From Cordilura impudica (taxonomy: Eukaryota; Arthropoda; Insecta; Diptera; Scathophagidae): DNA of 64,000 nucleotides. Made by a program: the position numbers and the translations under genes. This document shows positions 42,742 through 53,480 of this stretch, one piece after another. A model generated the notes under the pieces. That model was not told the DNA's origin. It saw nothing but the letters and a program-made list of their open reading frames with translations, and made no database searches. The stretch is taken from positions 162,476,950 to 162,540,949 of the forward strand of contig OY821519.1 of NCBI GenBank assembly GCA_963682025.1, in the 5' to 3' direction. Position 1 is the stretch's first letter. The number at the start of each line of letters is the position of its first letter.

Positions 42742-43274
42742 TTATGTTATGAAGGTATGTTATATACCTTCGGAAAGTTTAGTTTGTCTAGTTTCTCAGT
42801 ATAAGTTTTATTTGTAAGGTTTTAGACACAAATCGGAAACAATTCAAAATAGGGCATTTGTGAAAAATTGAAAAACCGTTGTCTTGAGTTACAAAACATT
42901 TATTTTGATAGATATCGCACTCCCATCCCACTAAGCGACCAAAAAGCTCTTAAAGGAAAAATGCTAAGCTTTCTTATGAAAAAAAAAAATGCCCTTTTTG
43001 AAAAAAAGGCAAAAAATGCTTTAGTTTAGCAAAAAAAAAGTCTACAAATTTTTTTTTTTTTTTTAAGTTTTTTTTCCGAAATATTGAAGAAATAGCTATC
43101 TAAAATCTTTGGGAGAAAATTTTCTAGGAACAGTAGGTAATAAGTTACATGGATGAGAAAAAACACCTGTTTGGCCAAAATGTCCTATCCAATAGGACTA
43201 ACCTTGGTGCAAATTTCATCCCGATCGGAAGACATCGGTTTCAAAAGTTGGTGCACTTGACATGAAATCCCCCA
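42742..43274 (-). repeat. Right long TIR of the 2.75-kb transposon
   Basis: Inverse copy of the left arm, ending AAATCCCCCA. It lacks about 65 bases present in the left arm between GCCAAA and TCCTAT-type positions. Confidence 0.9.
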
Positions 43275-44790
43275 TATATATATGTAGTTGTTGTCTTCTT
43301 TTGCCATTTCAATCATTTTTTGGTAAAATTCCAGGCGAATAGGCAAATTCGGAGGGTCTAACTTGCTTGTAATTTGGACCTAATATGGAAAAAAGTTTCG
43401 AGTCAATACGCGTGGATTTGCCTGAGTTGGCGATACTACAGCCACGATTGTGTCTTGAACCCGAACATAGCGATCTCGATGATACGGTTATCGTGGGATG
43501 ACATATTCGGCAAACATGTTTACCAGCATCATAAAGGTCCATCTACTCGGGGGAGTGCCGCCAAACTCCTGCCTAAATTCCCTTTGGGCGGAAAGGGAGA
43601 ACTGCAAAGCATGGTACCGCTATACCAACAAAATACGTTTTTGGGTACCCCAAGCATTAATTTTAATTAATACAAATAGCAGTCTGTCAAATATAAAAAA
43701 AACCATGTGAGTCCGATTACAGGTGAGATGTGTAAATATCTACTAACGAATTAATTAAAATCAAACAGAAAGCACTATCTATGTATCACTTATATTAAAC
43801 AACTGCAGGGGCTCAGCTAATATAAAAATTATTTATTATTATTTATTTCACCTGGTTGTTATAGCAGAGGTTATTGAATTAACTGATATAATTTTATATC
43901 ATAATCTTTGAACCAATACACTCATACTTCACACCGTTTTTGTATTACTTCTTACTTCTTACGCTGTTTTTGTGATTGTATTTAGATCTAGATTGTTACC
44001 TACCTGAGCATATAGATGTTTACACATAAAAAATAAGCCGATTACTCACACAGAAAAAAAGTTATTAGGTTTTGTTTTCGTAGCATGATTCGTAAGCCAC
44101 CCTGCACCAAATTTCATCAAAATCTATTTATATTTGCAACACAAAGACAGAAGGACAGGCGGACATATCCACTCAGAAAGCGATTCTTAGCCCATCGGTT
44201 AAATATTTTTGGTAGTTGCAAACATCTGCTCATTCTACTCTGACCACATAGTGGTATAGGGTATAAATATCATATTAAAATGTAACTAATAGATTCCAGC
44301 GCTTCAAATTCGAATGCAATTTTTAGGCCACTTTATTTCTCAGCTTAGCCAATTTGCAAACCAACACTTTTTTGGTTTATTATTGTGAATGAAGATAACA
44401 AACTCATTAACAAACACATTAACAAATTTAATAAACACACACAGCATATGTATAATTTTAAGTATGTGTTAGTAGCAACTTTAAATGCAATTTACTCCAA
44501 ACAAGGAAAAAAATTTCAAAATCTGTAAATCTGCAAAACGGCTAAAAAGAAATACCTTTCAAATAATATACGTTTGGTCAAAATCGGGATAAAACGGTAG
44601 AACAAAACATCGGTCACAAGAAATCGCCTTACCTATTAATATTATAGATTTTAAAAATAAAAAGCAGAAGTGTTTACCCGTCCAGTGCTTTGGAACCAAA
44701 CACATAAAAGTTACCACAATAATAGTCTAACCCACAAAAACAAAGTTTTTATTAAAACCCTTTCTTTAATTATGCATATGAGTTTTGAAT
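43275..44790. other. No convincing gene
   Basis: 43300-43700 is GC-richer than its surroundings and has overlapping open frames on both strands, one of which (VRVQDTIVAVVSPTQANPR) could be a worn retroelement piece, but I cannot assign it. 44130-44270 is a copy of the GTCGGTC dispersed repeat (CTCTGACCACATAGTGGTAT). The rest is AT-rich. Confidence 0.45.
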
Positions 44791-45350
44791 CTCTCCGTGA
44801 CTGTGCGTGACTTTGCGTAACTATTTTAAAATTCATCTTTGGTCGCAAGTCTACGGACAAAGTTTCAAATCGATCGGATGAGGGGAAGTGAGGTTTTAAT
44901 CTCTCCGTGACTAAGTCAAAGTTAACCTTTTTCACAGCAAGTCTACCGACCAAGGTTCAGATCAATCGGATAAGGGGAAATGTGTTTTAAATCACTCCGT
45001 GACTGTGCGTGACTACGTCGAAGTTAATCTTTCTTTACAGCAGGTATACCGATCAAGTTTCCGATTGATTGGATGATGGGAAATCCGTTTTAAATCTCTC
45101 CGTGACTGTGCGTGACTAAGTCAAAGTTAATCTTTTTTCACAGTAAGTGTGTGGACCAAGCTTCAGATCGATCGAATAAGGGGAAATGACATTTAGATCA
45201 CTCCGTAACTGTGAGTGACTACCCCCAAAATTAATCTGTAGTTACACCAAGACTCTGGGCCAAGTTGCAGATCAATTGGATAAGGGGGAATGGGGTTGCC
45301 CCATGACAGACAGACAGATAGACAGAGAGACAGACAGACAGACAGAGAGT
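44791..45350 (+). repeat. ~103-bp degenerate tandem repeat and (CAGA)n
   Basis: Five units, each with CTCCGTGACTGTGCGTGACT or close variants, starting at 44793, 44903, 44995, 45098 and 45201 (spacings 110, 92, 103, 103). Each ends in a GATCGGATAAGGGGAAATG-like phrase. A CAGACAGA/CAGAGAGA microsatellite follows at about 45308-45350. Confidence 0.88.
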
Positions 45351-46721
45351 ATAAGTTAAAAGAAAGAGTTTAAAATACTTGAAAAATTAAAAAAAAGATT
45401 AAAGATGATTGAAATTCAAGTATCACTCGCACAATGTAGCTCTCACGCTGACATCTTGTATCATTTCTATAGTATGAACTATTATAGCTTCTAGCATAGC
45501 CTTAAATCTGTGGTTTTCTGGAATAACCGCGTATGTGATAAAATCAAAATATTCAGGCAGCCAAAAAACGTTATATTTGAAATTATGGGCTCGATAAAAA
45601 GTTTTTAGAGCTTTTTATTTAACAGTCGTGTAGAAATGGGCAATAAATAGTTTATATAAAATTTTGAGTCAAAAATCTTCAGAGGAATAGATCCTGGAGA
45701 AGGACGAAAAAAACAATATGTAAGTTACACTCAAAGTGTGTGCAGATAAAAAACTTATGTCCACAAACGTCGTTTTCTTTGAAAAAGAAAACTACCAATG
45801 CAACCACCCATGTAGACATAAGTTGTTGTTGCTTGAAAAATGGATTTTTTTGTTCGTCAACAAAAAGTTAACGGGACTTAGGATGAGAATATAAGAACGT
45901 ATCAAGAATAATAGTGACAAAAAATAACAGAAATAAACACACAAGTTTTTTCAAGTGGTTATAAATAAGTTGAAAACTAATCCAAAATTATTTTGAATTT
46001 TTTTTCATTAATAACAACGTATGTCGCTATGTGTCGTTTTCTGAGAAAATAATTTGTCAGCAATCAAAAGTAGGTTGACATACGTCGTTAGTGCTGCAAA
46101 TCAATTTAATAAACATTTAAGTTACGTCCTTATTTAAAGAAAAAACTCAGAAATGGTCAATATATTTTTTTTTAATTTAACACATGTAAAGATCGTTAAA
46201 AATTAGTATATTTGGCATCGCTAACTCAAAACTGACAAAAATGGACATACGCGGTTATTCCAGAAAACCACAGAAATATGAGTTATAATATAATATGATA
46301 TGGCCTAGCTTCGGAGAAAGACGCTGTTCCAAAACTTTTATTAAGGGTGTCTAGAGTCGGTGTGGTTATCCACTTGTTTTATATTCTTGGGTATATTTAG
46401 TGAAACGAACATTTATTATATCAGTAACTTTTGCTTTGCAAACATAATTTTACTTATTAAATAATAAGCTATTTTTGAAACCAATTTGCCATTTTGCATA
46501 ATTTTTTCAGTGGTCCTCCTTATTTGTTTGTATTTGTGAATAAGAAAATAACGAAATCAATTTCTAATATCTTTTATTTGTACCTAAATTTTAAAACTTG
46601 TGAGCTTGTTCCTGAAAAAAGAAAAGAAAATTGAATAAAATTTGATTTCTTTTAGTACGTGTATGTATATATTGGTCGAATATGTAAACTATGGGTTAGG
46701 AAGGAATTTGTTTCCTATTAA
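45351..46721. other. No gene recognised
   Basis: AT-rich DNA without a coding block that I can recognise. It ends at the CGACG that precedes the large Transib. Confidence 0.5.
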
Positions 46722-46726
46722 CGACG
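46722..46726 (+). other. Transib target site CGACG (left)
   Basis: CGACG here and CCACG at 51922-51926 on the other side: four of five bases match, and both are GC-rich. Confidence 0.7.
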
Positions 46727-48225
46727 CACAGTGGTTCAAAGTGGTAATAAGTCTGGAACTTCTAAACTATTGGTTGGATTGGAATAGTATATTTTAGGCG
46801 ATTGTAGTCAAGGATATAGGCTTTCAAAATATTTATTTTTGAGATACCCTGTTGTAACACAGGGTGAGCTACAGGGTGCAAAAGTCGACCACCTCGAGGT
46901 GGAAAATGCTTTCAAAGCTTGTAACTTTTATAAATATGAAGTGATTTTTACGTTTTTTAAATTTTTCCAATAACCATTAAATTATTAACAAAAAACATGC
47001 TTATACTACCTAGTTATCGCTTATGGTTTAAAACATATTTGATTTTAAAATCAACATTTGAACTTTTCACCAAATTCTTTCTTGGTTTTTCGCAAATAAC
47101 ATTTTTATTAAAATAGATAAAAAAAAAATCTAAAAATATGTGGCGATAGCCAGTACTTTTTAAAAAAATACGTTGAAGTATTTTTTGAATTATTTCAAAC
47201 CGTTTAGTGAGCACAAAATCTTAAAGTTGACTTTTTGAATCAGGTTCTAAAAATTGCAAATTTTTGCCAAAAAATACCCTTCATTCTTTCACTTTTTTCT
47301 CACAACCTTGGTAAAACATGTATATATTTTTCTACATATTTTAAAAGAATATGCTTCAAGAATGGTTGTAAGCGAAATTTTTAATATTTTTGGACATGCA
47401 CCCTACGTCCAGCATTGGACGAAATTGGGCAATTTTTTTTAAAAAAAACTAAGTTTTAAAAGTTAATACAAAAATATCCGCTCAATTTCTTCAAATATTT
47501 CACCGCAGTATTAAAGCTCCAAATATTTTTATTTATTTGCCGCAATAAAATTCACCGCCATTACATAAACGTGGTCAGGAGGGCTTAAATGGTGAAAAAA
47601 GTTAAATTTTCATACGAATTTTTTTTGTTAACATAAAAAACATATTAAGGTTAGTTATTTTTATATTTTTTTTATTGATTCAGAACGGCATTAAAATTAT
47701 CTAAAACACTTCAGAAAATCATTTTGATAACGTTAATAGGTTTTGAGATATTTATATTCAAATTTCAGAAAAAAATATAGAAAAACTATGGTTTTTCGTT
47801 TTTTTTGGTTTTTTTGGTAAAGTGTTCCCAAAATTTGAATTTTACTTATTATTATATATATTGTTAAAGAAGACATATTTATCTATTCAACGATATATAA
47901 CATGTCTATCAAATATATTGCAACATGCTGAAATAATGACCCCAAACCACACTCCACAGGCAAAAATTTAGCTATTTCTCTATTTGTTCATATAAATGGT
48001 CATTTACATAGTGAATGACATATTTTTTTATTGTTTTTTGGTAAAGGGTTGCATACGTTTTTATTACTTCAAATAATTTTATATATCTTTTCAAAGAAGG
48101 TATAATTATAAGTTAATGGTGTATGAAATATTTACCTAATGAGTTTCAAATGATCATAAAATTGCCCGAAACTCAGATGCTGATTTTATACAAAAAAAAA
48201 AACAGGTAAAAAGCCAATGCCTAAG
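46727..48225 (+). repeat. Transib copy 1 left arm (~1.5 kb TIR)
   Basis: Nearly identical inversely to 50462-51921. It contains a perfect 14-base palindrome CCACCTCGAGGTGG (46889-46902) and a hairpin ACCCTGT..ACAGGGT just outside it. Relative to the right arm it lacks a 12-base AGCAAAAAAAAA segment 14 bases from the end and ~50 bases near the inner edge. Confidence 0.95.
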
Positions 48226-48332
48226 ATATTTTCATTATTAAATAACAAATATAACTAATTTTTTTTTAATGAGTATTTGTTTATTTGTTTTATAATAGGC
48301 TTAAAATTACATAACAATTGTCTGCTTTTTTA

Positions 48333-50335
48333 CTAGTTATTTTCTACAAAACAATCAGAAATATCAAAAGATAAAAGACGTTTTATATCCATAGCTTCGG
48401 AATCATCATTTTCTATTTCAAGACTTATTTTTGGTAACCATTTTGTTCTTATGGAGTATATTACTGGATCTGATGATATCAATAAATATTCAATTAAATC
48501 GGAATTTTGGGCCTCTTTGCTACATTTTCTTGTATTAAAAAGTCTAAAGTGTTTGACATCTCTGTTTCTAGCTTCTTGTGCTTCTTCAGTCAGTTCTCCC
48601 AAGGGCAGGATGCTATTTTGTATTATTTCTTTCCCATGAGCTAATACTTTGTGCACAGTTGGTGTCATTGGCCTCCAAGGATATAAGTTCATTATTAATT
48701 CCTTAGTTCCACTAGCATATATTTTCAATTTCTCCGCATTAATTTGTTGTTTACTATTAATGCCAGTAATCAAAGAAGTAGTTTCGGGATCTTCAAACAA
48801 ACGTCTTGCTGTATTACCATCATTTGAACTTCCATAGCCACAAAGAGGCTTATCGATAATTAGACCAAGTTGCATTTTAAATTCATCCTGAATTCTTTTC
48901 TTCTCAGTTTTTCGTATGGCGTGTAGATCAGTATTATTTTTAACTGGTATATTTTCTTGTCCTAGAATTTGCCGGTATTTTAGATCATATGCGAGATGCA
49001 AAAAATATTCCATAAATCGTATTCTTGCATGAAGTGGTGATATTCCAAATTTTAAAGCATTTTCATTAATAAGAATTTCATCACAACTGTTATGAAATTC
49101 TGAACTTTTCTTTCCACATATATTACATTTCCAAGTAGATGTTATATCTCCAACAGCACTGGCTACTTTCCCATCAATCATTGTAAAAAGTGGTTGAAAT
49201 AACACTTTAATGACACTTCCAGATATTTCCACAAAAACTGGAGACAATCTCGAAATTTCCTGATTTATTGAACTCACTAAGCTTTGTGTTGTAATTTTGT
49301 CTTCCTTTGTGTACTCAAATCGGATTGGCCGACATAGAAACTTAGATCCGGGTGTTAAATTACTCCATATGTCCTGATATTCTCTCTCACTAGAAGAAGA
49401 ACTTGTCTCATTATATAGCCTCATTTTTAATGGTACTAATGATGTCATAAAAATTGTTGAAAAATCTATTTCTGAATTGCTTCCACTTGGTTGTCTATAC
49501 TCAGAAAATCCAGATGTTCCATCGCATCCCCATTTACATATTAACGTAACTTCTGAATTGTTGCATATTTCTATTTCTTCTTTGCTAAATGTGGATATTA
49601 TTCTAGATGCAGTGTTTTCAAGCAGTTCCGTTAATCCAACATTTGCACTTTCAGTATTGGATTTCACATTAGATGGTAGAATTTTATTTTTTGTTGCCTT
49701 TATGGCTCTGCTGGTAGGAAAAATATCAAATCCTTTTTCTTTGAGAGCTTTTCCCAAAATACCATATTTATTTCTTGTCAATCCCAAATTTAAAATAAGA
49801 GCTAACGCATCCTCTTCTGTAAATGATGTTGACGATTTTGGCTTTGAAATACTTTGCACCATACGCTTCAACCGCTTAGGAGATGCAGTTGGTAACACAT
49901 CTACAATTTTAGCAGCTTCCTTTGGTTGCGTGCGTGTCAAGGCTGATTTAAAAGAATCCTTAATTTCATTAGGCGAATGATTACTAATGATTTCTTCTTG
50001 TTTTTTTTCTTTTTTGTCCTTGATTGAACATTTTCGTAGTCCTTTTTAGGTCGACCAAATGCCTTTTTCTCAATTTGTACTGTGAGGCCCGTTTTCAACC
50101 ATTCTTCATTTTTAGTCATAAACTTTGATTTTGATAAACCCGATTGGCTAAATCTTCTTTCGTAAGCTTTGTAAAAATTTTCAACATCTTCAGATCTCAC
50201 ATTTAAACATTAAGTGTTGCTAATTGTATAAAATAATTTCGAGACTTTTTCCGAACTTGATGAATGAATAGTAGAATCGGAAGGATTTTCCCAAATAACT
50301 TTGCAAAGTGAATAATACTTTAATGTAACCTCCAT
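48333..50335 (-). CDS. Transib transposase, RAG1-like core intact
   Basis: The 535-residue open stretch (48333-49940) contains KWGCDGTSGFSEYRQ (Asp at 49521-49523), MIDGKV (Asp at 49173-49175), KCNICG (zinc Cys pair), LHARIRFMEYFLHL, NDGNTARRLF, TVHKVLAHGKEII (zinc His pair, spacing 5 as in RAG1) and LTEEAQEARNRDVKHFR (Glu at 48573-48575). These align with RAG1 Asp600, Asp708, Cys727/730, His937/942 and Glu962. Upstream is a GRPKKDYEN nonamer-binding-like motif (ORF down from 50200). The ATG is probably at 50335. Two lesions lie in the N-terminus: an in-frame TAA at 50210-50212 and a one-base frame change near 50030. It cuts and joins DNA at Transib ends; RAG1 is its domesticated relative. 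Confidence 0.9.
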
Positions 50336-50461
50336 GATAGATTATACGTCAGTGATCTTAATAAACAAGAAACTCATGGTTATATACTGAAAATACTTTT
50401 TGAAAGGTAATATATCGGGCAGGTACTTCAACCAATACTTACATTTTGTTTTAGTGAATCT

Positions 50462-51921
50462 AAGGATTTGGCTTTTACCTGTTTTTTTTTTTTTTTGCAT
50501 AAAAAGGTATTGTGAATTACAGATATTTTGCAATAGGTATCAGAGTTTCGGGCAATTTTATGATCAGTTGAAACTCATTAGGTAAATATTTCATACACCA
50601 TTAACTTATAATTATACCTTCTTTGAAAAGATATATAAAATTATTTGAAGTAATAAAAACGTATGCAACCCTTTACCAAAAAACAATAAAAAAAATATGT
50701 CATTCACTATGTAAATGACCATTAATATGAACAAATAGAGAAATAGCTAGGTTTTTGCCTGTGGAGTGTGGTTTGGGGTCATTATTTCAGCATGTTGCAA
50801 TATACTTGATAGACATGTTATATATCGTTGAATAGATAAATATGTCTTCTTTAACAATATATATAATAATAAGTAAAATTCAAAAATTTTGGGAACACTT
50901 TACCAAAAAACCAAAAAAAAAAACGAAAAACCATAGTTTTTCTATATTTTTTTCTGAAATTTGAATAAATATCTAAAAAAACTATTAACGTTATCAAAAT
51001 GATTTTTTGAAGTGTTTTAGAATCAATAAACAAAATATAAAAATAACTAATCTTAATATGTTTTTTATGTTAACAAAAAAAATTCGTATGAAAATTTGAC
51101 ATTTTTCACCATTTAAGCCCTCCTGACCACGTTTATGTAATGGCGGTGAATTTTGTTGCGGCAAATAAATAAAAATATTTGGAGCTTTAGCGGATATTTT
51201 TGTATTAACTTTTAAAACTTATTTTTTTTTAAAAATTGCCCAATTTCGTCCAATGCTGGACGTAGGGTGCATGTCCAAAAATATTAAAAATTTCGCTTAC
51301 AACTATTCCTGAAGCATATTCTTTTAAAATATGTAGAAAAATATATACATGTTTTACCAAGGTTGTGAGAAAAAAGTGAAAGAATGAAGGGTATTTTTTG
51401 GCAAAAATTTGCAATTTTTAGAACCTGATTCAAAAAGTCAACTTTAAGATTTTGTGCTCACTAAACGGTTTGAAATAATTCAAAAAATACTTCAACGTGT
51501 GTTTAGATTTTTTTTTATCTATTTTAATAAAAATGTTATTTGCGAAAAACCAAGAAAGAATTTGGTGAAAAGTTCAAATGTTGATTTTTAAAATCAAATA
51601 TTTTTTAAACCATAAGCGATAACTAGGTAGTATAAGCATGTTTTTTGTTAATAATTTAATGGTTATTGGAAAAATTTAAAAAACGTAAAAATCACTTCAT
51701 ATTTATAAAAGTTACAAGCTTTGAAAGCATTTTCCACCTCGAGGTGGTCGACTTTGGCACCCTGTAGCTCACCCTGTGTTACAACAGGGTATCTCAAGAA
51801 TAAATATTTTGAAAGCCTATATCCTTGACTACAATCGCCTAGAGTATACTATTCCAATCCAACCAATAGTTTAGAAGTTCCAGACTTATTACCACTTTTT
51901 TTTTGCTTTTGAACCACTGTG
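50462..51921 (-). repeat. Transib copy 1 right arm (~1.46 kb TIR)
   Basis: Inverse copy of the left arm, ending GAACCACTGTG at 51921. The palindrome CCACCTCGAGGTGG is at 51734-51747. The 12 extra bases (TTTTTTTTTGCT on this strand) lie at about 51896-51907. Confidence 0.95.
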
Positions 51922-52772
51922 CCACGATTGAAGATAGCCGGAAAGAAAAATATATCTCGACCCGTAACAGCCAGTTTCACCACGATAAGGATACAATTGT
52001 TCATCTACGGTGAGGTTGGCTCCTGCCACGTAATATCTACGAAGACAGCTGCTGCTTTGTCAGTTTGTTTGCGTTGCCATTATCAAAACGTATGAAGCGG
52101 CCTATTTTCCAAAATCGTCGTACACTCATTGCAGTACGATATAATGGATGTGATGTAGTTTTCCACAAATCTTTCGTATGCACGTAACCAGAATGTGTTA
52201 CGCCACTTAGCAAAAGTGGGCCCAAATATGCATCAAATTCCCTTTTTGTTATGGGAATCCATAATCTCGGTTCTCTTGTTGGATGTTTTGCATTGTCATT
52301 ATCATAGCATTACCTTGCCTTTCGATATTATTCACAAATAATTACGTCGCATATTTCGTCTGACATTATCAATTGGAACGTTTTTGCAATGGTCAAACCT
52401 TGCATTGCCCGTACTGGTCCAGAGTGTGCACTTCTTAGAATGTTGTGTGTACGGAATCTTACAGGTTGTGGTTGTATCGAAGACCAACCTGGCAGTAAAA
52501 CATTCACCAGTTTCAATTCGTGCATCTTCAAGTTCTTCAACAGAATCACTGTCGGCCTCTGGGTCATATTCTGGTAACATGGGTTCTCCAACGTCTGAGT
52601 CATCACCACCAATATCACCTACACATTCACCTAAAGCCTCGTCGCCAACTATTGAATCGTGGTCACTTATTTCTTCTTGGCTCTCTTCAAGCATTTGACG
52701 AATATATGCTTGTTATTCTTCATACGAAAGTACGCCTAGATGTCGTGGAGTAAGCCATTTGCCATCTACCAT
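51922..52772 (-). pseudogene. piggyBac transposase, N-terminal half
   Basis: ATG at 52772. MVDGKWLTPRHLGVLSYEE, an in-frame TAA, then an acidic stretch (EEISDHDS..GGDDSDVGEPMLPEYD) usual at piggyBac N-termini. A frame change follows, then REFDAYLGPLLLSGVTHSGY, KDLWKTTSHPLYRTAMSVRRF and FIRFDNGNANK, and after another change DEQLYPYRGETG near 51985. It stops where the Transib arm begins. The rest of the protein is at 33745-34700 on the same strand, ~17 kb away. At least three lesions. Confidence 0.85.
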
Positions 52773-53079
52773 TTCACTTTTATTATTTTTTTTTTATTTC
52801 CACAAAATAAACAGAAACGGTCTTTTCACTTCGAATCACAAATGTAAACTAAATTTTCTAGCGAAGCTACAAATAATGAAATTTCTGCACCAATACATGT
52901 TTTACCTGAAAAACTTGAATTCCAACGGCAAGTAACAAAGTAAAGGCTTCAAACGTACCTGTGTCTACCTATACAACTAAATGTATTGAAAATAATGCAT
53001 TTTCCTAGAAACTGATTTATTAATATAACGGAGTTAGATATTAGCATTTTTATGCTAGCGGCATGCCATTCCCCATACA

Positions 53080-53152
53080 AAACGTATGTACATACCCAGA
53101 TACGTTGTTGTTGACGTGCGTAAAGCAGTACTGCTGTTGACATATAGGTTAA
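53080..53152 (-). repeat. piggyBac right terminus with TTAA
   Basis: The reverse complement reads TTAA (53149-53152) then CCTATATGTCAACAGCAG; about 30 bases further in, a second ACGTCAACAACAACG and CTGGGTATGTAC. The repeated GTCAACA and CTGGGTATG motifs also occur at the left end (32995-33025 and 33141-33175). Confidence 0.78.
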
Positions 53153-53480
53153 GCGAGATGCTAACAGCTTTGATTTCTCTTTTTTAGCTCGAGATCTCTT
53201 AGAAGATAATTTAGCTCAAGTTGATTGAAAAACTTCGGTCTTAGATCATCTGATGTACTACACATGCTCGAAGATAAAGGTTGGGGGGTGATAAAATGTT
53301 ACTATATGCTATATCACACGGATTTTCAAGAAGTGACTTTCCATCTTGATGTGGAACTGGAAGTGTAAATCCACCAGCTGAAATGGGTAGGACCACTACA
53401 TATGTTTTCCAAAACCGCTTTTAGTACATATCTGTTGTCACAAGCATTAACCACCTAAATCGAAAATTGTACTTTTGAGA
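53153..53480 (-). pseudogene. Unnamed arthropod repeat-encoded protein, N-terminal part
   Basis: The minus strand reads ISAGGFTLPVPHQDGKS, then SDDLRPKFFNQLELNYLLRD, a one-base shift, and KSKLLASR running into the TTAA. After the piggyBac, the sequence at 32994 continues LREGNFLEN. In family members I remember, a similar order (L-x-x-L-V-R-D-L then L-L-x-S-R-L then W-N-L-L) is continuous, so these are two parts of one gene. Start codon not identified. Confidence 0.65.

Larger units (their letters stand above)
40524..43274 (-). mobile_element. 2.75-kb DNA transposon with ~550-bp TIRs
   Basis: Ends are TGGGGGATTTCATGTCAAGT (left) and its inverse (right). Either the unit starts TGGGGG with TA duplicated, or GGGGG with ATAT duplicated (left CATAT, right ATATA); the sequence allows both. 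The arms 40524-41107 and 42742-43274 are highly similar, with a ~65-base gap in the right arm. One minus-strand gene lies between. The protein family is widespread in animal genomes, but I cannot name a superfamily. Confidence 0.85.
46727..51921 (-). mobile_element. Large Transib element (copy 1), 5195 bp, long inverted arms
   Basis: Starts CACAGTGGTTCAAA and ends with the inverse. The heptamer CACAGTG is exactly the V(D)J recombination signal heptamer. The left arm 46727-48225 and right arm 50462-51921 are inverted copies with only scattered differences. The central 2.2 kb holds a minus-strand transposase with an intact catalytic core. Flanking CGACG/CCACG is nearly a 5-bp duplication. Transib inverted repeats are usually tens of bases, so arms of ~1.5 kb stand out. 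Confidence 0.92.
32995..53148 (-). mobile_element. piggyBac element, split by ~17 kb of nested insertions
   Basis: Left end: TTAA then CCTTTATATCAACGGCAAC..CTGGGTATG. Right end, reverse-complemented: TTAA then CCTATATGTCAACAGCAG, with CTGGGTATG ~45 bases in. A further copy of the motif (CCCTTACGTCAACAGCATAG) lies at 33141. The minus-strand transposase N-terminal part is at 52772-51922 and the C-terminal part at ~34700-33745, so order and strand fit one copy. Setting the span aside rejoins the disrupted gene across a single TTAA (ASRL-REGNFL), which strongly supports one insertion event. Confidence 0.82.

Noticed and set aside
47254..47442. 62-residue ORF, also present at 51229-51414
   Set aside because: Duplicated only because the Transib arms are inverted copies. 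Composition is that of translated AT-rich DNA.
46727..51921. A domesticated RAG-like recombinase or V(D)J-type locus
   Set aside because: Terminal repeats, near-duplicated target bases and N-terminal lesions show a transposon. No RAG2-like gene or antigen-receptor segments are present.
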